Shown here in pieces: positions 33,159-42,235 of a DNA stretch of 64,000 nucleotides. Location: assembly GCA_963575745.1 (NCBI GenBank), contig CAUYUJ010005014.1, forward strand, positions 112,001 to 176,000. The letters run 5' to 3'. The DNA comes from Prorocentrum cordatum (lineage: Eukaryota; Sar; Dinophyceae; Prorocentrales; Prorocentraceae). The position numbers and the translations under genes are program-made. The notes below the pieces were generated by a model that ran no database searches, was not told where the DNA came from, and saw only the letters and a list, made by a program, of their open reading frames with translations. Positions within the stretch are counted from its first letter, which is position 1; every line of letters starts with the position of its first letter.

Positions 33159-34502
33159 CTATGCGTCCGAGCGAAAGCCTTCGAGCGTGCACGACAGTGC
33201 CAGACCCATGCGCGGCAACGTCATGGCGTTGCCACACGCGTCCAAACAAGAATGCGTGGACGGGAAAAGTGGAACGAGGTTCGCATCGAACCCTTGTAGC
33301 TTGAGCTTCTCCTCTGGGCTCAAAAACCTCTGGGACCTTGGGAGGTCATCGCCGACGCCGTGAAGCCACATCTTGATGTTTTTCGCGATGCAATGCACTG
33401 GATCGTCCATGCGGATCCCAGGTGCTCGGGCGGAATCTGGCCCTCGAGTCAGGTCGAAGACGGCAGCGGTGTCCCTGGGCAAGTTGGAGTCCTCCACTTG
33501 CTTCTCGAAGCGTTCTAGAACGGCCCGTTGTCTGTCCGAAAGCCTGCTGCGATCGCATGGTGGCATCCCAGCGCCGAGGAAGTCCCTGAGCCGCGGCGTT
33601 TTTTTTATGAACACGTCCTCGGGGGAGATCCTGGGGCAACAGCCTGGCGAAAGGGACATCGAAGCTCGGCGGTCGCAGATGTAGACACGCTCGCGCGACT
33701 GAGGGATGCCATGATTCTGAGCGCGCATTTCCCAACACCGACGTACCCAGTCTGAAGGAAGGTTGTCCCTGAGCCAATCGAGCACAATATCGACGGCACT
33801 TGGATGTCCCAGCAGGCGGTCGTACATTCCCTTGACGTTCTCCAAGACGAACGCTTTGAGTTTCGTGTCTGCCCTGGGCGCCTGCTGCTTCACGAGCACC
33901 AGGGCGCGCGCAAATGGCTTTGACCGTTCGTCATCCCAAGTGCATCGGCCTCCGCTGCGGCTGAACGGCGGACACGGTGGGCCTGCGGCGATGAGATCTG
34001 CTGGCGGGAGTGACGCGTATACCACCTTGCAAATGTCGCCCTGATAAGGGCCGATGTTGACCCTGCCATTGCTATTGCCGGCCCTCTGCCCATGAACGCG
34101 TTCGATCGCCGTGGTCAGCCTATCATCGGTATCCCAGGACCAACAGTCAACGTCCAAGCCCAATGCCCTCATTGCTCTCAGGGGAGTGTCTAGCCCACAG
34201 CATGGCGAGAGTAGCACGCATCTCTGGCTGGCAGGGAAGTTGGCTAGCATCCGCCTATGCATAGGCGGCAGCTGGCCAAGCGCACGCCAGACAACATTGG
34301 CGTTTAACGATGGCCACCGCGCTGCTCCGTTCGCCCAGTAGAGCGAAGAAAGTGCACGCGAAGCGCCACCACGAAACGCCCAACCTGTCAGGCAACGTTT
34401 GGCCACGCCAATCCTGGCAGGTTCCAACCATGACGACGGCAACTCGGGCGCGCCATCTGGCGCAATGCTGGCCGAGCCAGCTTCGGTCGGGGTGCTATTC
34501 AT
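33159..34502 (-). CDS. Cytosine-C5 DNA methyltransferase
   Basis: A 447-residue protein carrying the main C5-methyltransferase motifs: I (VLLSPCCGLDTPLRAM, about residues 96-111), IV with the catalytic cysteine (GPPCPPFS, Cys177), VI (ENVKGM, 221-226), VIII (QSRERVYI, 268-275) and X (GNAMTLPRMGLAL, 424-436). Family enzymes transfer methyl from S-adenosylmethionine to cytosine in DNA. I chose the ATG at 34502 because it directly follows a spliced-leader relic. An upstream in-frame extension only encodes an Ile/Thr tract from a GAT microsatellite. No regulatory domain is visible. The lack of introns and the SL relic suggest a retroposed copy. The tail repeat copy A starts about 230 bp downstream. 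It appears intact, and expression is unknown. Confidence 0.88.
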   Translation of the reverse strand: MNSTPTEAGSASIAPDGAPELPSSWLEPARIGVAKRCLTGWAFRGGASRALSSLYWANGAARWPSLNANVVWRALGQLPPMHRRMLANFPASQRCVLLSPCCGLDTPLRAMRALGLDVDCWSWDTDDRLTTAIERVHGQRAGNSNGRVNIGPYQGDICKVVYASLPPADLIAAGPPCPPFSRSGGRCTWDDERSKPFARALVLVKQQAPRADTKLKAFVLENVKGMYDRLLGHPSAVDIVLDWLRDNLPSDWVRRCWEMRAQNHGIPQSRERVYICDRRASMSLSPGCCPRISPEDVFIKKTPRLRDFLGAGMPPCDRSRLSDRQRAVLERFEKQVEDSNLPRDTAAVFDLTRGPDSARAPGIRMDDPVHCIAKNIKMWLHGVGDDLPRSQRFLSPEEKLKLQGFDANLVPLFPSTHSCLDACGNAMTLPRMGLALSCTLEGFRSDA

Positions 34503-34511
34503 GTTTAAGAG

Positions 34512-34533
34512 TTGGAGCCAAAACGGCTGAACG
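34512..34533 (-). other. Spliced-leader relic in front of the methyltransferase
   Basis: The minus strand reads CGTTCAGCCGTTTTGGCTCCAA. AGCCGTTTTGGCTC agrees with the DinoSL core AGCCATTTTGGCTC at 13 of 14 bases, followed by one extra C. It ends 9 bases before the chosen ATG. This is the position expected if a trans-spliced mRNA was reverse transcribed and inserted. Confidence 0.6.
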
Positions 34534-34534
34534 A

Positions 34535-34882
34535 TGGTGATGGTGATGATGATGATGATGGCGATGGTGATGATGATAATGATGATGATGGGCCTGGAGG
34601 GTCGATGAGCCCACGTTGCCCAATACACGCCACACACCTATTTAAATGTGGCTTTGCCGTGTGTATGTAGTTTGCCGTGTGTATGTAGGTTGTCGCGTCT
34701 CTGTAGTTTGCCGCGTGTCTGTAGTTTGCCGTGTGTCTGTATTTTGCCGTGTGGTTGTAGTTTGCCGTGTGCCTGTATGTTGCCGTGAGTTTGTAGTTTG
34801 CCGTGTGTCTGTAGTGTGCCGTGTGTTTGTAGTGTGCCGTGTGTTTGTAGGTTGCCGTGTGTCTGTAGTTTGCCGAGTTTTA
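34535..34882. repeat. GAT tract and 18-bp minisatellite
   Basis: A short GATGATGGTGAT tract (34.54-34.59 kb) is followed after about 60 bp by roughly twelve units of TTTGCCGTGTGTCTGTAG with a period of 18 bp. The period keeps frames open (six-residue VCRVSV or QTHGKL peptides). No evidence of translation. Confidence 0.85.
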
Positions 34883-35014
34883 GTTGCGCGGGTCTCGCGG
34901 GGATTCTGCGGGGATTCTGCGGAGGCCGACGGCTGCCCGAGCTGCCTCGCCACGCGCGCTCGGCGCGGCGTCGCGGTCGCAGCTGCGCCGCCGACGCGCG
35001 GCGGGGGGTGGGGT

Positions 35015-35250
35015 GCTCCTCCTCCTCCTCCTCCTCCTCCTCTTCGTCCTCCTCCTCCTCTTCCTCCTCCCCCTCCCCGCCCACCTCCCCCCCCCCTCCC
35101 CCTCATCATCCGTCCTCCCGTTTTGAACAAAAAGGAAATCAGAGTTTCCTTTCTAGCATCCTCTGCTGCCTCCCCCACCTCCTCCTCATCCCCCTCCTCC
35201 TCTTCCTCCTCCCCCTCCTCCCCTTCCTCCTCCTCCTCCCCCTCAGCCCC
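35015..35250. repeat. CCT-rich pyrimidine tract
   Basis: Two CTCCTC tracts flank about 60 bp of unique sequence. From here to 35.65 kb I see no gene. Confidence 0.9.
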
Positions 35251-35659
35251 CTCGATCCCCGAAGCACCCACCAGTCACCAATGTGGGCCCCGAGAGGTGC
35301 TCGAGACGGCACAAGGGGCGCCCACCAGAGCTGATATTAGGCGGCTTCGAACCCAAGACGGCCCCAGGAGCATCCATCGCGGTTCAGGGCGAGAGAGCAT
35401 AAAAAGGACGAAAAAGGAAGGAAACCAATTAATGGAGGAGGAGGGGGGAGGGGGAAGGTGGAGGAGGAATGCGGATGAGCAAGGAGCAAAGCCACATCTT
35501 GTGCCCAAGCTGTACACTCTGATCGCGGGTGGGGCGTCGCCAGACTGTGCGTATTTCTTTCACAAAGGAGCGAATGCCCAGTGAGGTGCAACGTGGGGCA
35601 GCAAGTGGACACGTGTAAAAACCGCAGACTCCCACTTCGCGCGGTGAGATCGGGCTGCT

Positions 35660-37594
35660 ATCTCCGGTATGTATGTATTAAGCGATTCGTCGAGAAAAGT
35701 ACTGTGCCCCTCGGGTTTCCGCAGTGCGGAATCCGACATGTCGAATGCACGAACAACTGTTCTTTAGGAAAGCTGCTCACACCTGATTGCCCAACCAACT
35801 CGAGATGCCGCTTCGCCAACTCAAGCAACGTTTGGCGCACGTCTCTCGGAATGTGACGGGGCTGCGCCTTAATTATGTCCATGTATTGGACGAGGCAGCG
35901 CGCCGCCTCAAGCAGCATGCCGCCGTTTGGGATGCCCCACTGGAACCAAGGAAATCTTCTGCCCAACGAACAAGGCGCCCAGTCTCTGCTGCTTTAGTTT
36001 TCAAAACTTGTTTGGATGCGCTACCAAGCATTTTCTTAGACAGCTCTCCTGCACGTTCACCGACAGGCACATTATTCCGCACGTACCATTCTTGCAAGTC
36101 CATTCGAAGCCTGGTGATGCCGAGGTCTAGTTTCTCCTCGGCCACTCCCGCGACTCCAAACACGTTAGATTGCAGCGCCAACCACATGATCATGCACACG
36201 AAGCGTTGGCACACACCAAGGTACAACGTGTGCAGTATGTCTATGTGCAACGCCTGCTCTGGTAACCTACTTCCTGGCAACACAGCGGGCAACGCCATCT
36301 CACAGACACGGGGCCCCGATTGGATTGATCTACTTGCGTGCGCCAAAATACAACGTCAAGTCCATGTGGCGGGATCTCTAAATCTTCCAGCGCAGCAACG
36401 TCTAGCACTTCAGGCGATGGGTCAAGGCGGTCACCCGCGCAAAGGCCAAACCTCGGCACATCGTGCACGAGGATGCGACCAGAACTGTTTCTTCTGGTGG
36501 AGAAGCGGAGCCCGCCTTCAATCACTATGGCATTGCGATCTTCATGAGTCTGCAATCGGACACGGACCTCGCATCGAGCGCACTCGCGCTCATATTGGCT
36601 GCGCGTCGCGACGGCCCAAGAAGGATGGTCCAAGCTCGCGTCTGAAAAAAATCATACATAGTAGCCGCCGTGCATTTGCAGAAAAGGCACGGCCGATGAA
36701 ACGACTGCCATGACGACAGACCGAATGTGCTGGAAAACTCACTCCAGTCACCCTTGATCTGGGTGAGCAAAAAACGAGCTGACAAGCGCGGCTCCCGCCG
36801 TGCCAGAGAGCCGTATTTACTAGTGCCTGGCCAGTCCGAACCGTCGAACTGATATTGAGGCCTTGTCCCCCTGGGCAGCGTGTGCGAAACTGTCCCTGAG
36901 GAACAACATTATGGGATGTATGCTGCAATTGCCCTTGCACCCACATCGGCACATTTTTTTTTGGCACGATGGCAACGAGGTGGCGGCGAAGGGACACCAT
37001 AGTATATACGTACCAGGCAATGACACTGTCTTGTTTTCCCGAGAGTGTACTTCGAGTGTAGCGAATACCATCCACGTAGAGTGCAGCAGGAAGCACAGGT
37101 CGCGCGTCCCCCAACAGGTGCCGATGGGGATGCGAATCGAACGTGGCGCTCCAGTCAGACACGTCCTGCCTCAGGAAAGGTTCTTGCCCGAGCTCGCGCT
37201 CCGAAGCCAGCAGCTCGTGGGGGGGCGCTACCAGAACTTCCCGCGGCGCCCTGCGACCGCCGTACCTCAGCGGCACCTGGATCGGCACCAGCTCAACAGA
37301 GGAGTTCGGCAGTTGTTCCTGCAAGTGCTTGTTGTAGTTGCCTGTCGAGGCTCCTGGCTTCATCCCATACCGCTCGAGGTTCGAGCTGGAGGCGCCAGCA
37401 TGATGCGCGTGGTAACAAATTATAGAGAATGCCTTGGCGTCCAGCAAGCCGCGTGCGTACAGCGCGAGCAAGAATGATTCGATATCTTGCCCGTGCTGCA
37501 GGCGTTCGGCATCGACCTCTGGGTCCTCGTCCTCGGAGTCATCCCCTGGCCAGTGCCGCACGGGACTCGGCTCTCGCCGTCTCTTCGGAGCCAT
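35660..37594 (-). pseudogene. Frameshifted copy of a dinoflagellate multicopy protein family
   Basis: It starts MAPKRRREPSP and has an acidic patch (DDSEDEDPEVD). It then reads through YVDGIRYTRSTLSGKQDSV, KKMCRCGCKGNC (after a shift in an A run near 36.95 kb), GDWSEFSSTFGLSSW, the PCLFC-type Cys pair, VHDVPRFGLCAGDRLDPSP and HIDILHTLYLGVCQRF, ending with a GNPRGTVLFSTNRL-like end. The order matches a large dinoflagellate family I know only as repeated uncharacterised proteins. The D-x-x-H-x-x-x-x-G core recalls transposase families, but that is inference. At least three frame changes break it. The two clearest are at A or T runs near 36.95 and 36.65 kb. Confidence 0.65.
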
Positions 37595-38079
37595 GCTCCG
37601 AGAGTGGCACTGACATTGCGCTCGAGCAAAAATTAAAAAACTGATCGGAGGCGGAGGGGGAGGAGGAGGATCGCGCCGAGTTCTCAAGCACTGTCTGAAG
37701 ATTTCTGGAGCAGCCCACCCTTCAAGCACTGTCTTGGGATAGATTGGCCATGGCTCTCCAGCGATCGTGGGCCCCAAACTCTGCATAGCGCTAGTTGGAG
37801 CATCGTTGGCCACAAACTCAGTATCGCACTCTTCGTTCTCGCCGTCTCGGGCCTTGCAGACTTTCTCAGACATTGTTATCGGTTGGTGTGTTGAGCGTCT
37901 TACGTTGACGTTTGGGACCTCTTTGGGCCTATCTTTGGGGCACCAGCAACAGCCAGGAAACGCATGCACTAACGACGACACGGGTTTTGAAGCCTGCTCG
38001 GAAGAGGTGCAACGGTTATGTTCACCCTTAGGGCGTGCGCAAATTACCCAAAATTGCACCCTGAGAGTTCCCTGAGAGC

Positions 38080-38163
38080 CCCCGGAGAATCCCCGGAGAA
38101 TCCTCGGAGAATCCCGGGAGAATCCCCGGAGAATCCCCGGCTGGGCTTCTGCGTTTTTCACAC

Positions 38164-38243
<80 letters not shown>

Positions 38244-38325
38244 GGTTTCCGAGGTGTTCCCGCAGAATCCCCAGAGAATCCCCGGAGAATCCCCGCAGAA
38301 TCCCCGCAGAATCCTGGGCCCCCCT
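38080..38325. repeat. CCCCGGAGAAT words flanking a (TA)n core
   Basis: CCCCGGAGAATCC or CCCCGCAGAATCC is repeated about five times on each side of roughly 80 bp of TA/TATG dinucleotides. The same word, reversed (GGGGATTCTGCGG), occurs twice near 34.90-34.92 kb. Confidence 0.85.
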
Positions 38326-38366
38326 GCGGCCGCAAGCGGCCGCCCCAGCGATGCAGAGCAATCAAA

Positions 38367-40048
38367 TCCCACCAGCCCTCTGGGCGTAGGTGGTTTAGGG
38401 AGTTTCCTCGTCCATCTTCCCTTCTTCCCCTTCGGGGAGAGGTTTACCCCTCCCCCTAACCCCCTCCCCTGGACCTTGACGGGGGGTTCCGCTGGTAGTT
38501 GGAGCGTCCAAAACGGCCTCGGCGAGGAAGCCAAAATCATCGGTTTGACAAGGGTTTTGGCAGATTTTAAAGGCTCCCGAGGGGGGACGCTAATTGGGGG
38601 ACCCCCTTCCTTTGATCGATCACCTCCAAGATGGCCCCAAGAGCGCTCCCAAGGTTCCCAAGAGCGCCCCCAAGAGGGCCTCAAGAGGCGCCCAGGAGGC
38701 CCCAAGAGGCCCCCAAGAGGCCCTGAAGAGGCTCCCTACACCCCCAAGAGGCCTCAAGAGGATCCCCGAGGCATCCAAGAATCCCCCAGGCGCTCCAAGA
38801 GGACTCCAAAACAACTTCCAAGGGACATCCTAGGAGGCTATTGTGCACGTCATTGTTTTTGTTCCTTCTCATCTTTCTCCTCCTCCTCTTCCTCCTCCTC
38901 CTCCTCCTTGTCGGCCTCCTCCTCCTCCTCCTCCTTCTCCTCCACTTTATCAGCCTCATCCTCCTCCTCCTCCTCCTCCTTTCCTCTTCTCTTCCTCCCC
39001 CTCCTCATCCTCCTCCTCCTCCCCCTCCTCCTCATCATCCGCCTATTCCCCCTCCTCCCTCCTCCCTCCTCCAACTTTTCCCACCTGCTGCCCCTCCTCC
39101 CCCTCCTCCTCCTCCTCCTCCTCCTCCTCCTCCTCCTCCTCCTCCTCCCCCTCCTCCTCCTGCTCCTCCTCCTCCTCATCCTCCTCCGACTCCTCCTCCA
39201 TCCTCGCCCTCTTGGGTAAGACGGGTCCCCGAGCCCTTTGCTACTCTGTATGCTCCCTCGCTTCCCTGATCACCGCAATTCGCCTGGGCATCGTTTTTGG
39301 ATGGGCTGGAGGGGATATATATATATATATATATATTATTTTTAAAAAAGAGGGGAAAACAAAAAAACAAAAAAACAAAAAACAAAAAAAAAACGCAGGC
39401 GGAAGCGCCGACGGCGGGCGGTCGCGGGCGGGCTGCGGCCGCGACTAAATTCCCGGCCGGGCGCGCGCGGGGGCCACGGATCAGGCGGCGGGGGGGGCAG
39501 CGACCCAGGGCGTCAGAGAGGCCAGTCGAGCGTCCAATCCAGGGAGTCTGCAAGAACGCCCAGGACACGTGCAAGTGGCAAACCCAGGGAGTTTGTCGGC
39601 CACCGAGAATTAAGACGCCGCCAAAATGGCGCGTGGAGGCGGGCGCGCGCGAAACCGCGGTCAGGCGGCAGGCAGCAGCGACCCAGAAGGCCTGAGCCAG
39701 GCGCGCAATCCAGGGAGTCTGCAGGGCAGTCCCAGGGCGGGTCATGCAACGGCGAATCCAGGGAGTCTGAGCACAGGCACCGAGGAAGCCGAGCGCAGCC
39801 AAAATGGCGCGTAAGGCGCTCCCGACAGTTCGAGTCGAACGGGCAGGGACGGTCCCGAAGACGCCAATCCAGGAAGTCTGACGGGTAACACAGACTGACT
39901 GGCGACAAAGTCAAACGGGAAGACCTGACGGCGGATCAGCACATCGCAACGTCAGTACACGCATCCAGGGTGTGGAATCAGGGTGGCCAGAAAGAACTTC
40001 CACAACTGAGATGCGTAGGCCCTTGATCCAACGAAGGGAGGGCGCAGA
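38367..40048. repeat. Tail repeat, copy B, next to the giant retroelement
   Basis: It has the same segments in the same order as copy A. It differs in a longer CCT tract (38.87-39.20 kb), an inserted TA run plus A-rich stretch (39.32-39.40 kb) and more copies of the AATCCAGGGAGTCTG word. It lies about 730 bp past the last ORF of the giant element on the same strand. A 3' UTR or tail role is therefore reasonable but not shown. Confidence 0.85.
39536..39880 (-). repeat. Dispersed 15-mer CAGACTCCCTGGATT, five copies
   Basis: On the plus strand AATCCAGGGAGTCTG stands at 39536, 39707 and 39755, and as one- or two-base variants at 39581 and 39866. Tail copy A has variants at 32589 and 32746. Spacing is irregular (about 45-125 bp), unlike a simple tandem repeat. 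Confidence 0.85.
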
Positions 40049-40049
40049 G

Positions 40050-40779
40050 GTGCACACAAGCCACACGGTAGGAACGCAGGCCGAAGGTGCACGTCCAAAA
40101 TGTCTCGGCGCTACCCATAAACGGGACAGGTAGCACCCGAGGGACGGGACCGTCTTATACCCAAAACGCGTCCCTCAGAGTCACTTCGATCCAGGGTCAC
40201 GGTTGAAGGCCGTTAAGCGGTTGAGAAGTCCAGGGTGAGCCTATGGGCGGGCATTGGCCCGGAGTCCACAGGCGCGGGCCAGGTCGCGCCTGGCAGGTGA
40301 AAGATCTACAGTAAGGCCGGGGGCCACGGGTCCACAACCCAGGATGGCTGTGGACAGTATTACCGAAGAGGACACCTGACTCCAAAAGCCGGAGGTGCGC
40401 GCGTCGGTGGAGGGCGGCGAAGCGCCGCGGTAAGACGGGGCCCGCAGCGCGGCACGAGGCTGCGCCAGAGGGATTCCAGGGCGTGAAACACAGTGGAGCG
40501 GAGAACGTGAGCCCTGCGGCAAGGATGCATCCGCCAGGGGTGAGAGTGGGGCAGCAGGGCCAGAGGCCAGCTAGGGTCTACAGGCTGCGCACTGCCACGC
40601 AAAGTGCAGATGGTATTACTGGGCGGCACACCATGGTCCGATGGTGGGAGGAGTGCCGTCCAGGAGGGGGGGGGCAGTCGGGCTGCCCCGCAGTCGGAGA
40701 TAGAAAGCGGCGGAGGGCCTCACCCGGTGCGTGGTGAGGTTGTCGCGGTGGCGCTAGGCGCTGGGAGCGGGGGGTGAGC
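40050..40779. other. Region between tail copy B and last ORF
   Basis: No gene is recognised. GC-rich sequence with scattered CCAGGGT words. If the giant element is transcribed as drawn, this is the proximal part of its 3' untranslated region. Confidence 0.4.
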
Positions 40780-42235
40780 TCAGTCCCTCCATCGGAGCCT
40801 CTTTTCGTCTCTACCGTCCCGTTCGTCGGGGCGGCCTCCGCCGCGTTTGCCGCCCGTCTGCCAGCGATCTTCGCGCCATCCATCACTCCATTCGCCCTGC
40901 CAGCTGCCCCAGGTGCCCCAAGAGCTTGTCGCGCGGCCACGCCAGCCGGACTGGTGGTAGCTGCCTTTGCCCCTGTCGTCGGTGCGGCAGCGTCGCAGGT
41001 AGTTGGCTCGTAGCCTGTCCCAGTCAATGCCGTAGCCCAGCCTCGTGTTCATCTGGTAGGCGTCATACCCGCAGTCCTTCCAGTCACCAAGAAACTTGTG
41101 GATGGACGTGGCCGCGTGTAATTTCGGGTCGGATTTGGGCGCCCTGGATCCGGGGAGGCAGGTTCGCTGCGTGTGCGCTGTCCACAGCGCGCAGAAGACT
41201 GCGCCCAACTCTGACTGAAGCCTGGCTATGCGTCTGGCGGGGGTCTCGTTGGGACGTTCGAGTTCTACAGTGCCCAGCCAGACTTTGTGCGTGGGGCCAC
41301 CCCCCTCCGGACAGGTCAACCGGTTGAGGGCCTCCTGCTCCGATGTGCCAGTGTGGCGATGGTGATAATGCCTCTGTCCAGGGAGCTGCGGGGTGGGCAC
41401 GGGAGAGCGCTCGGTGGGCGAGCCACTTCGGTCGCGGGTTCTCTCGTCCCTCATGGGTCCCCGGGCTGGGTCTCTACTGTGGTCGACGTCGGGCGCTTCC
41501 TCCCCAGCCGAGGCCGGGGCATCCTCGCGGCTGGAGTCGGAGCTGTCCGCCGATGGGCTCGCTGACGCCTCGCCGCCGGGGCGCCTTCTATGGTCGTCCG
41601 AGGCCGAATCCGAGCAAGTGGGAGGCCGAGGGGGCTCGTCTTCTCCAAAGTCGGGAGACTCCATCTTTGTAGGGGGGATCCCGTCTTCCGCGCTCTCGTC
41701 GTTGCCGCTGCGGTCGGGCGGGTCCTGGTGGCCCATGCGCGAGTCGTTGTCCATCGTGCCATGGGACCTATCTGTGTCGGCGGCCATGGGAGTGTCTGGT
41801 CTGTCGTCGCTCATTGTCGACACGCCAGGTGGGGGAGACTCGGCCAGGGAGGTGATGGATACAGAGGCGAGGGCATCGGCACCGAGGCTGAGCATGAACC
41901 CCGTCAGCGTGCTGATCCCATGCCGGATGGGAAAGAGACCACTTGCCGGGGCCAGCGTCGCCGCATAAATCCTCCAGGGCTCCTTATGTCTCTCGCCGTT
42001 GGTCAGGTGTGCTATGACTCGCGCCGCGGCCACACGCTTACCTTCCCAGCGCTGGTTGGGAGGGGGGCAGTTGTCCGGGATGTGGTCACCATATATAGCC
42101 CTGAGGAACTCTGACAGGAAATTGTCGGGCAAAGAGGCCTCGTCGTAACTGGGCTCAGGGGCACTTCTGTCGCGATTGGCGATGCAAAACTGCCTCCAGG
42201 TGTAATCCAGTCCAGGATGGAAATCAGAGGAAGGT
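40780..42235 (-). CDS. Acidic/Ser-rich protein with RGG/GW-rich C-terminus, last ORF of the giant element
   Basis: The frame is open from a TAA near 42238. The N-terminal part (DYTWRQFCIANRDRSAPEP, FLRAIYGDHIPDN) looks globular. A long Asp/Ser/Pro/Arg-rich middle follows, then a helical segment (IARLQSELGAVFCALWTAH) and a C-terminus rich in Gly, Trp and Arg (WRGRATSSWGTWGSW, GGKRGGGR), typical of RNA-binding tails. I do not recognise the family. No ATG is obvious at the start, and the annotated portion from about 42132 begins with a TTG. It may be a separate ORF or the C-terminus of the helicase polyprotein after a frameshift. Confidence 0.55.
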
